Source of the DNA: Planctomycetaceae bacterium
GTDB lineage: Bacteria; Planctomycetota; Planctomycetia; Pirellulales; Thermoguttaceae
NCBI GenBank assembly: GCA_031274385.1
Contig: JAISQH010000310.1
Coordinates: forward strand, 1 to 8,770
Direction: 5' to 3'
DNA: 8,770 bases
Part shown: positions 1-5,091 of the stretch, in pieces
Layout of the letters: each line of letters opens with the position of its first letter
How positions within the stretch are numbered: the stretch's first letter is position 1
Notes under the pieces: generated by a model
Seen by the model: the letters and a program-made list of their open reading frames with translations, nothing else
What the model was told of the DNA's origin: nothing
Database searches by the model: none
Program-made: the position numbers and the translations under genes

Positions 1-1
1 A

Positions 2-165
2 TACTCGGGCATTATTGAACATCTTGAAGTTTACTGGACAATAGTGTAACAAATGCCTCCATGGAACGCTTCAACGCCGATGTCGCACGCGTCATCGCAA
101 GAGGTCACGGATACAAAGACCAACAATACCTCTTCCTAAAATTAAGACATATCGCAAAAAAATAA
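2..165 (+). pseudogene. ISL3-family transposase, C-terminal end, frameshifted
   Basis: This is the tail of a DDE transposase of the ISL3 (IS204/IS1001/IS1165) family; its upstream part lies outside the window. Positions 2-37 read SGIIEHLEVYW in one frame, and 37-165 read DNSVTNASMERFNADVARVI and onwards in another, ending GHGYKDQQYLFLKLRHIAKK and a TAA stop. The family C-terminus has the pattern YFDNrvTNAxxEgxNxxik followed by a Gly-Tyr(Phe)-Arg-rich stretch, so the two pieces join naturally if one G is missing near position 37 (TACTGG-GACAAT would restore the frame). Two TGA codons (16-18, 25-27) precede the second piece in its own frame, so it cannot be a continuous ORF. Either the copy is dead, or this is a sequencing or assembly error, or programmed frameshifting (less likely this close to the C-terminus). 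The family call rests on short motifs only. Confidence 0.6.
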
Positions 166-171
166 CAACTT

Positions 172-200
172 CATAACCCGCAATCACGTGGGAGAACCCC
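172..200 (+). mobile_element. probable right terminal inverted repeat of the ISL3-like element
   Basis: A few bases after the transposase stop the sequence reads ACCCGCAATCACGTGGGAG and then AACCCC. Read on the other strand it begins GGGGTTCTCCCACGTG. ISL3-family terminal repeats characteristically begin GG(G/C)TCTTCCCC-like, and the distance from the transposase stop is right for the family. The element would therefore end at about position 200, with an 8-base target duplication expected to start at about 201 (AAAACTCA). The left end is outside the window, so neither the matching repeat nor the duplication can be confirmed. Confidence 0.45.
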
Positions 201-459
201 AAAACTCAAAGGCAAAATGTATTTTTAGAGAGGTTCCAGATAGACAGCCCAAAGTCTTGCCATTTTACGTATTGTTCCTAAACCATCAAAAGGTCACAAC
301 AAAATTGTTGATACGAACTCAACGCCAATTACTCTATTTCATTTTGCCGCGATTTATGAAAATCAAAATCACTCTCTAACTTTTTTGAAAATTGGAACGG
401 GATGGTTCGATTTTCCAATGGTACTTTTGGTGGCTGTGTTGTCAAAATTGTCATTGTGG

Positions 460-527
460 AAGGGCAGGGGACAATCGGTTTTTTGGATTGTACGTTTTTG
501 TAATGTGGCTTTAAAAAGGGCAGGGGA
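460..527. repeat. 12-base exact direct repeat AAGGGCAGGGGA, two copies
   Basis: AAGGGCAGGGGA occurs at 460-471 and again at 516-527, 56 bases apart start to start. The first copy is followed directly by an ACAATC/GATTGT inverted repeat with a 9-base spacer. Nothing identifies a function. It may be a dispersed intergenic repeat or a coincidence of G-rich sequence. Confidence 0.4.
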
Positions 528-560
528 TCAAATGAAAAAAAATGAAAAAGAGCTGTCCAA

Positions 561-585
561 TCTTTGTGTTCTTCGTGACTTTGTG
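561..585. repeat. imperfect TTTGTG-type short-period repeat
   Basis: TTTGTG at 563-568, TTCGTG at 572-577 and TTTGTG at 580-585 form a short-period repeat of 8-9 bases. On the opposite strand it reads as CACAAAGTCACGAAGAACAC and continues. From memory, comparable CACAAAG/CACGAAG runs are common in intergenic DNA of planctomycetes and other environmental bacteria, where they are often mis-translated as HEEH- or FVFFV-like peptides. The function is unknown. Confidence 0.35.
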
Positions 586-679
586 CGTAATTTATCATAA
601 ACTTGGCTGATTGACTACGTGATTTATTCCAACTCTTGCTAAAATTTTACCTTTGTTATTCTTAGCTTGTCTGGACTCA

Positions 680-813
680 AAGTGATGCGGGGTACCGCTT
701 TACTTCCGGTTTATTGTATTTTACAATACTTAACAAAGTATTTCGCCTGGCGAGGTAGTTTTTGAAAAAGGTGGGCTTTTTGTTTTCACTACATCGCCTG
801 ACGAAGTACTTCG
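680..813. repeat. cluster of palindromes and a 24-base imperfect inverted repeat
   Basis: Four nested or adjacent structures lie in 134 bases. (1) 680-690 pairs with 695-705 (9 of 11 positions) around a GGTA loop. (2) ATTGTA (713-718) pairs with TACAAT (722-727) around TTT. (3) 736-759 and 788-811 form a 24-base inverted repeat matching at 20 positions, enclosing a 28-base A/T- and G-rich loop. (4) Each arm of (3) is or borders a palindrome itself: TCGCC-T-GGCGA at 743-753, and the perfect 12-base palindrome CGAAGTACTTCG at 802-813. The arrangement resembles a dispersed palindromic repeat (REP-like or MITE-like) inserted upstream of the PadR gene. A role in transcription termination or regulation cannot be judged from one copy. 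Confidence 0.6.
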
Positions 814-830
814 CCGAGTGCTGCAACATT

Positions 831-850
831 TCACTCCCTTTCACTCCCTT
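831..850. repeat. perfect tandem duplication of TCACTCCCTT
   Basis: The decamer TCACTCCCTT occurs twice back to back, ending 15 bases before the ATG at 866. One helical turn per unit would place two identical binding faces side by side, so an operator for the adjacent PadR regulator is possible. A replication-slippage duplication is the simpler explanation. It does not resemble the inverted-repeat operators usually reported for PadR proteins. Confidence 0.45.
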
Positions 851-865
851 AATTAACGTTTCATT

Positions 866-1261
866 ATGTCGAAGAAAACCGCTAGAAAAAGAGCCTCTTC
901 TCAATCAAGCCAACAGGGTTTACCGGGATTTTCCTTTATGACTTCGGACTTGATTCGTGGTCACACGGAGACCATTATTTTGGCAAATCTGTTGAAAGGC
1001 GATACGTATGGTTATGAGATTAACAAGCGGATTCAAGGCTTGACCGATAGTCTTTACGAGCTTAAAGAAGCAACACTTTATTCGGCGTTCCGTCGGCTTG
1101 AAAAGGCTGGACTTGTCAAATCGTATTGGGGTGACGAAGAAACCGGTGCGAGGCGGCGTTACTATTCCATTACTGACGAAGGCAAAAGCGTTTATTGGAG
1201 CAGCAAAGTCGATTGGGACAAAGCAAAAGAACTCATTGACGGTCTCATCCGGGAATTTTAA
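866..1261 (+). CDS. PadR-family winged-helix transcriptional regulator
   Basis: This 131-residue protein is a DNA-binding repressor of the PadR family. The winged-helix domain covers about residues 29-106. It has the family signature RGHTETIILANLL at 31-43, then GDTYGYEI (45-52), the recognition-helix segment ATLYSAFRRLEKAGLV (69-84), and the wing GARRRYYSITDEG (94-106). A single short C-terminal helix (107-131) stands for dimerisation, as in the short PadR subgroup that includes LmrR. Starting at 866 adds a 24-residue basic, Ser/Gln-rich leader (KKTARKRASSQSSQQ). The internal ATG at 938 would give 107 residues, closer to the usual short-PadR length. Neither start has a clear Shine-Dalgarno site, so the start is open. 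PadR genes often sit beside the membrane protein or transporter they control; here the next gene is a short, probably truncated membrane ORF. The inducer and target are not predictable. Confidence 0.9.
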   Translation: MSKKTARKRASSQSSQQGLPGFSFMTSDLIRGHTETIILANLLKGDTYGYEINKRIQGLTDSLYELKEATLYSAFRRLEKAGLVKSYWGDEETGARRRYYSITDEGKSVYWSSKVDWDKAKELIDGLIREF

Positions 1262-1321
1262 TTTTAATTCCCTATAAAAGATCATATTCAAACTTATACT
1301 ATTATCCGGTTTTTCTGATGC

Positions 1322-1350
1322 TTGTAACGGAAGTATTGTTGGATTATAAT
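1322..1350 (+). promoter_or_regulatory. putative sigma-70 promoter upstream of the small membrane ORF
   Basis: TTGTAA at 1322-1327 (4 of 6 matches to the -35 consensus) and a perfect TATAAT at 1345-1350 are separated by exactly 17 bases. Transcription would start near 1357, ahead of both candidate starts (1376 and 1421) of the small membrane ORF. It lies 60 bases beyond the PadR stop, suggesting the ORF was transcribed separately from padR. Confidence 0.45.
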
Positions 1351-1420
1351 TCATTTTAATCAGTATAGAGACAAAATGTTTAACCATGATATTACCAACG
1401 GGAATGAGAGGGAGTGGAAC

Positions 1421-1621
1421 ATGAATGATTTACCGGTGATAACAACAGAGTCTGTGACGCCGCAGCAGCCGTTCAGCACAACCGGTTATTTTGTGCGAAC
1501 GACCTTTTGGGTAACACTTTTACCCGGAATAATCGTTTCCACGCCGGCTTTGTTTCTTGCTTGTTTCAGTCCGCTATTTTTTGTGGCGATTCCGTTTTTC
1601 GCTTTTTGTATTTACCTTTGA
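1421..1621 (+). CDS. small hydrophobic membrane protein, probably 3'-truncated
   Basis: I do not recognise this protein. From the ATG at 1421 it is 66 residues: a polar N-terminus (1-28), then an almost continuously hydrophobic stretch (29-66) able to form one or two membrane spans, with a Pro-Gly break near residues 35-36. The start at 1421 is preferred because GGAG (1411-1414, within AGAGGGAG) lies 6 bases upstream, one of the best ribosome binding sites in the window. An in-frame ATG at 1376 would add 15 polar residues. The chain stops abruptly at the end of a hydrophobic segment, exactly where a PstS-like sequence begins in another frame. I infer that the original gene continued and lost its 3' part in a deletion. 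It may be non-functional. A consensus-like promoter lies at 1322-1350. Confidence 0.45.
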   Translation: MNDLPVITTESVTPQQPFSTTGYFVRTTFWVTLLPGIIVSTPALFLACFSPLFFVAIPFFAFCIYL

Positions 1622-1788
1622 TCGGACAAATTGTTATTGTTACAATCGGAAACAAAAATTCCCATGTCTCTGAATTGATTGATTGGTTTCTTTCTCCGCA
1701 AGGTCAGAACTTGATCGAACGTGTTGGTTATGTTCCGCTCCGAAAGGAATCGGCAACCTCACAAGATACTGTTTCGGTATGTCAATAA
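1609..1788 (+). pseudogene. PstS-like phosphate-binding protein, C-terminal remnant
   Basis: In the frame ending at the TAA 1786-1788 the translation runs YLPLIGQIVIVTIGNKNSHV and then SELIDWFLSPQGQNLIERVG, followed by YVPLRKES. This matches the C-terminus of the periplasmic phosphate-binding component PstS, where a YPL...I segment is followed by hxDWhLSPEGQxhhExxGYVPL. PstS is normally about 270-350 residues; only about the last 59 codons are present. No start codon, signal peptide or phosphate-binding loops are visible, and the upstream sequence belongs to an unrelated membrane ORF in another frame. It is therefore a decayed or deleted gene rather than a working one. No pstC, pstA or pstB is in the window. 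Confidence 0.65.
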
Positions 1789-1805
1789 CTCATTGGGTAA
1801 ATTTC

Positions 1806-2774
1806 ATGACGAGTCGTGCGACATCCAAAACATTGATTCGAACACCGCATGGTATTTACGATGGTGTTGCGCCGGTCATTGTTTCGGCAAGCCGCGCAAC
1901 AGATATTCCGGCATTTCATGGTGATTGGCTGCTCCATCGCTTGCGTGAAGGATATTGTGTTTGGCGGAATCCTTTCAACCGGAAATGTCAGTATGTTGGA
2001 TTTCAAAATCTCCGGGCGGTTGTATTCTGGACGAAAAATCCCGAACCGTTTTTGTCCCGGCTCGAAGAATTCAATCAATGGGAATTTTCATACTATTTTC
2101 AATTCACGCTCAATAATTATGAAACAGAAAAATTTGAACCGAACCTTCCGCCGCTCGAAACAAGAATTAAAACGTTTCAAAAACTTTCACGTCAAATCGG
2201 AAAAGACCGTATTATTTGGCGTTTTGATCCGATTCTTCCGGCGGAAGGGTTGTCTGCCGACTCTATTTTTGAACGTATTTGTTTCATTGGTGACCGATTG
2301 GCAGGATTTACGGAAAAACTCGTGTTTAGTTTTGCTGATATTGAAACTTATCCGAAGGTTTGCAGCAATCTGAGATATATTCCGTTACATCCGCGAGAAC
2401 CTGTTGTATCGGAAATGTACCGAATGGCGGATCGGCTTGCAGAGCAGGGCAGACGCTGGAAAATGCAACTGGCAACGTGTTGCGAAAATATGAATTTTAC
2501 GTCGTACGATATTGTACCTAACCGCTGTATTGATCCCGAACTTTTGCAGCGGCTGGCTCCAAACGATCCGAAACTGATTGCATTTCTAACGCAAACAGAA
2601 AAGGATCGGGGTCAGCGAAAACATTGCGGATGTGTTGTGTCGAAAGATATTGGTCAATACAACACCTGCCCGCATTACTGTGTTTATTGTTATGCTAATA
2701 CGTCCCGTCAACATATCGAACAAAATGAAAAACGTTTCGGAAAATATTCGGAAACAATTTTAGACGAACAATAA
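1806..2774 (+). CDS. DUF1848 family protein with radical-SAM-like cysteine cluster
   Basis: This 322-residue protein belongs to the uncharacterised DUF1848 family. Recognisable blocks in order (numbered from the ATG at 1806) are: the N-terminal IVSASRATDIPAF; GYCVWRNPFN; VVFWTKNPEPFL; YYFQFTLNNYE; IIWRFDPIL; LVFSFADI; CCENMNF...NRCID; and the C-terminal CGCVVSKDIGQYNTCPHYC followed by VYCYAN. The last contains Cys274, 276, 288, 292 and 295, with C288-x3-C292-x2-C295 having the spacing of a radical-SAM 4Fe-4S motif, but at the C-terminus. That family feature implies an iron-sulfur cluster; substrate and reaction are unknown. The start is uncertain: the same frame is open upstream, with an ATG at 1779 and a TTG at 1833. 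I chose 1806 because it leaves a short leader before the conserved SASR block and does not overlap the PstS remnant. No strong ribosome binding site is visible. Confidence 0.88.
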   Translation: MTSRATSKTLIRTPHGIYDGVAPVIVSASRATDIPAFHGDWLLHRLREGYCVWRNPFNRKCQYVGFQNLRAVVFWTKNPEPFLSRLEEFNQWEFSYYFQFTLNNYETEKFEPNLPPLETRIKTFQKLSRQIGKDRIIWRFDPILPAEGLSADSIFERICFIGDRLAGFTEKLVFSFADIETYPKVCSNLRYIPLHPREPVVSEMYRMADRLAEQGRRWKMQLATCCENMNFTSYDIVPNRCIDPELLQRLAPNDPKLIAFLTQTEKDRGQRKHCGCVVSKDIGQYNTCPHYCVYCYANTSRQHIEQNEKRFGKYSETILDEQ

Positions 2775-2803
2775 AAACGCGATCATTTTGATGTTTTTTA
2801 TCA
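2772..2803 (+). terminator. weak A/T-rich stem-loop after the DUF1848 gene
   Basis: Directly at the stop codon, AAAAAC (2773-2778) can pair with GTTTTT (2793-2798). Inside it ATCA pairs with TGAT around a TTT loop (2782-2792), leaving a three-base GCG bulge, and a T-rich tract follows. The geometry suits a rho-independent terminator for the DUF1848 transcript, but the stem is almost all A-T and therefore weak. Confidence 0.3.
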
Positions 2804-2872
2804 TGTTTATTTTTAATTGTACTCAAACGTAAATTAAAATAAACAGTTACCAACCTTTTTTGAGAACAAAAT

Positions 2873-3583
2873 ATGCGATCTGACAATCGACGGAATGACG
2901 AATTGCGTCCTATTACGATCAAGCGGCATTTTATTGAGTCAACACCGGGATCGGTATTGATTTCTGCCGGTAAAACAACGGTACTTTGTTCGGCAAGTAT
3001 TACGGAAGAATTGCCGAAATGGATGCCAAAGGATGCGACTCAAGGCTGGCTCACGGCGGAGTATCGGATGTTGCCCGGCAGTACCAACCCACGGACACCG
3101 CGTAACGATAAACCGGACGGACGCGCTACAGAAATTCAACGGCTCATCGGACGTTCGCTCCGCTCCGTTGTTAATCTTGAAAAATTGGGACTACGAACCG
3201 TTTATATTGATTGTGATGTGTTGCAGGCTGACGGCGGAACCCGAACGCTCAGTATTACCGGTTCGTACATTGCACTAACCGATGCGATTCATTCGTTACA
3301 ATTACCCGAATCACCGATTATTGATTCTGTTGCTGCGGTGAGTGTTGGAATTGTTGGCGGAGTACCGATGCTCGATTTACCGTACAGCGAAGATGCCGAA
3401 GCAGAGGTTGACATGAATCTTGTCATGACTGGGGCAGGGCGGTTTGTCGAAATTCAAGGAACCGGCGAAGAAGCCACTTTTTCCGAACAAGAACTCGCCC
3501 AACTTCTCGCTCTCGGAAAAAAAGGAATCCGTGAATTGATCAACATACAAAAAAATACAGACGTACGGTACTTGTCAAAATGA
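2873..3583 (+). CDS. rph: ribonuclease PH
   Basis: RNase PH is a phosphorolytic 3'-5' exoribonuclease that trims the 3' ends of tRNA precursors in the cytoplasm, releasing nucleoside diphosphates; the active form is a hexameric ring. The 236-residue length is normal for the family (about 240). Visible signatures are GRATEIQRLIGRSLR (83-97, with Arg84 at the phosphate-binding position), CDVLQADGGTRTLSITG (114-130, with the GTR phosphate loop at 122-124), and SEDAEAEVDMNLVMTGAGRF (172-191). The last holds the conserved acidic pair Asp174 and Asp180 used for metal-dependent catalysis. QGTGEEATFSEQEL follows at 195-208. One oddity: the N-terminal motif usually reads R-x-D-G-R, but here it is RSDNR, with Asn in place of Gly. 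In many bacteria rph precedes rdgB (rdgB is not here). The start has only a weak TGAGA upstream. Confidence 0.96.
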   Translation: MRSDNRRNDELRPITIKRHFIESTPGSVLISAGKTTVLCSASITEELPKWMPKDATQGWLTAEYRMLPGSTNPRTPRNDKPDGRATEIQRLIGRSLRSVVNLEKLGLRTVYIDCDVLQADGGTRTLSITGSYIALTDAIHSLQLPESPIIDSVAAVSVGIVGGVPMLDLPYSEDAEAEVDMNLVMTGAGRFVEIQGTGEEATFSEQELAQLLALGKKGIRELINIQKNTDVRYLSK

Positions 3584-3599
3584 CGTGACGATGTATATT
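3572..3599 (+). promoter_or_regulatory. putative sigma-70 promoter for the threonine ammonia-lyase gene
   Basis: TTGTCA at 3572-3577 and TATATT at 3594-3599 each match the consensus at five of six positions and are separated by 16 bases. The -35 element lies in the last codons of rph, and the predicted start near 3606 is about 30 bases before the ATG at 3637. This would allow the gene to be expressed independently of rph. It is based on pattern only. Confidence 0.4.
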
Positions 3600-3636
3600 T
3601 ACTTCGTTTACTATCTTTGAAACAGGAATAACCACC

Positions 3637-4845
3637 ATGCTCACTCTCGAAAAATTTCAAGCAGCCGCAACGGTTTTACAAGATGTTATTTTAGACACCG
3701 GTTTGGTTTATAGCAAACCGTTCACCCAGCAGACCGGCAATAACATCTGGTTCAAACCGGAAAATATGCAATTGACCGGTGCGTACAAAATCCGCGGCGC
3801 ACTCTATAAAGTCTCCACTCTCTCGCCGGAACAACGCGAACGAGGACTCATTACGGCTTCTGCCGGAAATCACGCTCAGGGGCTTGGCTTTGCGTCACAA
3901 TATTATGGTGCCAACGCCGTGATCGTCATGCCGGAAACCACGCCGCTTGTCAAAGTTAATAACACACAAGCCTACGGAGCCCGTATTATTATTGCCGGTA
4001 AAATTTTTGACGATGCTTACAATTTTGCCGTAAAAATTGCCAAAGACAACGGTTTTGAATTGGTTCATCCGTTCAACGATCTTGATATTGTTGCGGGGCA
4101 GGGGACATTGGCATTTGAAATTTTACGGTCATTGCCGGAAACTGACGTAATTCTTGTTCCGGTCGGCGGCGGCGGTCTCATTGCCGGGCTTGCAACTCTT
4201 GCCAAAATTCTTAAACCGTCCGTTACTGTTATCGGTGTCGAACCGTCCGGCGCAGCGTGTATGAAAATGTCACTCAAAGAAGGCAAGGTCACGTCACTTC
4301 ACAAAGTCGAAACTATCGCCGACGGAGTTGCCGTCCGAACTCCGGGCGATGTGGTCTTTCCTTATGTACAAAAATATGTGGACGACATCATCACTATTGA
4401 CGACAAAAAACTGGTTGATGTTTTTCTTGACATGATGGAAAGTCACAAAATGATTGTTGAAAATGCCGGGTTGTTGTCAGTTGCGGCGCTTCAATATTTG
4501 GAGGTCAAAAACAAGAATGTTGTTGCGCTTTTGAGCGGCGGCAATATGGATGTGATTACGATATCTTCACTTGTTCAGCATGGTCTTCGCAATCGGGGAC
4601 GCGTTTTCACGTTCAGTGTGCGGTTGCCGGACAAGCCGGGCGAACTGCATCGCATTTCAGGAATTATTGCAGAGGAACGCGGTAATATCATCGAATTACA
4701 GCACAATCAATTCGTGGAGATTAACCGGAACAGCGACAAAGGCACCGAACTGGTCGTAACACTGGAAGCGTTTGGTCACGAACACAAAAATTCCATCATG
4801 ACCGCATTATCGCAACATGGTTATACGGCAAATGTTGTTTCGTAG
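3637..4845 (+). CDS. ilvA: threonine ammonia-lyase (threonine dehydratase), ACT-domain type
   Basis: This PLP enzyme converts L-threonine to 2-oxobutyrate and ammonia, either as the first step of isoleucine synthesis or for threonine breakdown. It has 402 residues. The fold-type II PLP domain spans about 1-320: the PLP-lysine Lys51 lies in TGAYKIRGA, SAGNHAQG (75-82) is the substrate-carboxylate loop, VPVGGGGLIAG (174-184) holds the PLP phosphate, and SGGN (300-303) is the C-terminal cofactor motif. A single ACT-like regulatory domain covers about 325-400 (FSVRLPDKPGELHRISGIIA at 326-345, then TELVVTLEAFGHEHKNSIMTAL). Length and the single C-terminal ACT domain fit the shorter single-ACT group, not the roughly 510-residue E. 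coli IlvA with two regulatory repeats. The symbol ilvA is therefore a family label, and tdcB is an alternative. AGGA about 10 bases upstream supports the start. It lies 53 bases after rph. Confidence 0.94.
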   Translation: MLTLEKFQAAATVLQDVILDTGLVYSKPFTQQTGNNIWFKPENMQLTGAYKIRGALYKVSTLSPEQRERGLITASAGNHAQGLGFASQYYGANAVIVMPETTPLVKVNNTQAYGARIIIAGKIFDDAYNFAVKIAKDNGFELVHPFNDLDIVAGQGTLAFEILRSLPETDVILVPVGGGGLIAGLATLAKILKPSVTVIGVEPSGAACMKMSLKEGKVTSLHKVETIADGVAVRTPGDVVFPYVQKYVDDIITIDDKKLVDVFLDMMESHKMIVENAGLLSVAALQYLEVKNKNVVALLSGGNMDVITISSLVQHGLRNRGRVFTFSVRLPDKPGELHRISGIIAEERGNIIELQHNQFVEINRNSDKGTELVVTLEAFGHEHKNSIMTALSQHGYTANVVS

Positions 4846-5091
4846 CAGAAAATGGTGCATCAGTCAATTTTGTTTTTCCCTAGCCGCACTAGCGACGATT
4901 AAAAAATAGAATAGACGGAACCATTTTTACCGTTTCAGTTTCGGATCGCACCGCGCCGCCGCGTCGAATCGGGATCCGTCGCCTGCATCTTCTCCAATAG
5001 TTCTACGCCCTTAACATTGACCGAAACGTTTTGTTCCCATGATACTCATGTTATTTTATTGACAAAAACTATGTATTAGCCGCCGGCGCAC
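4846..5091. other. convergent intergenic spacer with a GC-rich palindromic patch
   Basis: This 246-base gap lies between two genes that converge. No classical stem-plus-T-tract terminator is obvious. A GC-rich patch contains CGGATC (4942-4947) pairing with GATCCG (4973-4978), and inside it CGCG (4952-4955) pairs with CGCG (4960-4963) around CCGC. On the minus strand an open reading stretch (about 5039 down to 4944) reads VSVNVKGVELLEKMQATDPD and then STRRRGAIRN and stop. It lacks an initiator at its beginning and is more GC-rich than its surroundings, so it may be a gene remnant or chance. Confidence 0.4.

Larger units (their letters stand above)
201..679. other. non-coding stretch between the IS end and the PadR upstream palindromes
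   Basis: No convincing gene is visible here. The short ORFs on both strands lack Shine-Dalgarno sites and family motifs, and are rich in Phe, Lys and Leu as expected from AT-rich DNA. Within it are a 12-base exact direct repeat (AAGGGCAGGGGA at 460-471 and 516-527), a small inverted repeat ACAATC/GATTGT (471-476 and 486-491), and an irregular repeat of TT(T/C)GTG (563-585). These look like intergenic repeat debris rather than signals of a gene. Confidence 0.5.

Noticed and set aside
188..379. 63-residue plus-strand ORF after the IS end
   Set aside because: It has no ribosome binding site and no recognisable motif, and its first codons fall inside the IS terminal repeat. It is best read as chance.
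329..600. Overlapping small ORFs on both strands (71 and 89 residues)
   Set aside because: They translate across the G-rich direct repeats and the CACAAAG-type repeat, which is a common source of spurious small proteins. No start signal is present on either strand.
699..727. Possible padR promoter (TTTACT, 17 bases, TACAAT)
   Set aside because: The spacing is right, but the -35 is poor and the -10 coincides with a small hairpin arm. It is also about 140 bases from the start, so the support is too weak to list as a feature.
677..904. 75-residue minus-strand ORF
   Set aside because: It is produced by reading through the palindromic repeat cluster and runs antisense into the start of padR.
1683..1805. 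Longer N-terminus for the DUF1848 protein (up to 41 extra residues)
   Set aside because: It would overlap the PstS remnant in another frame, lacks family similarity and has no ribosome binding site.
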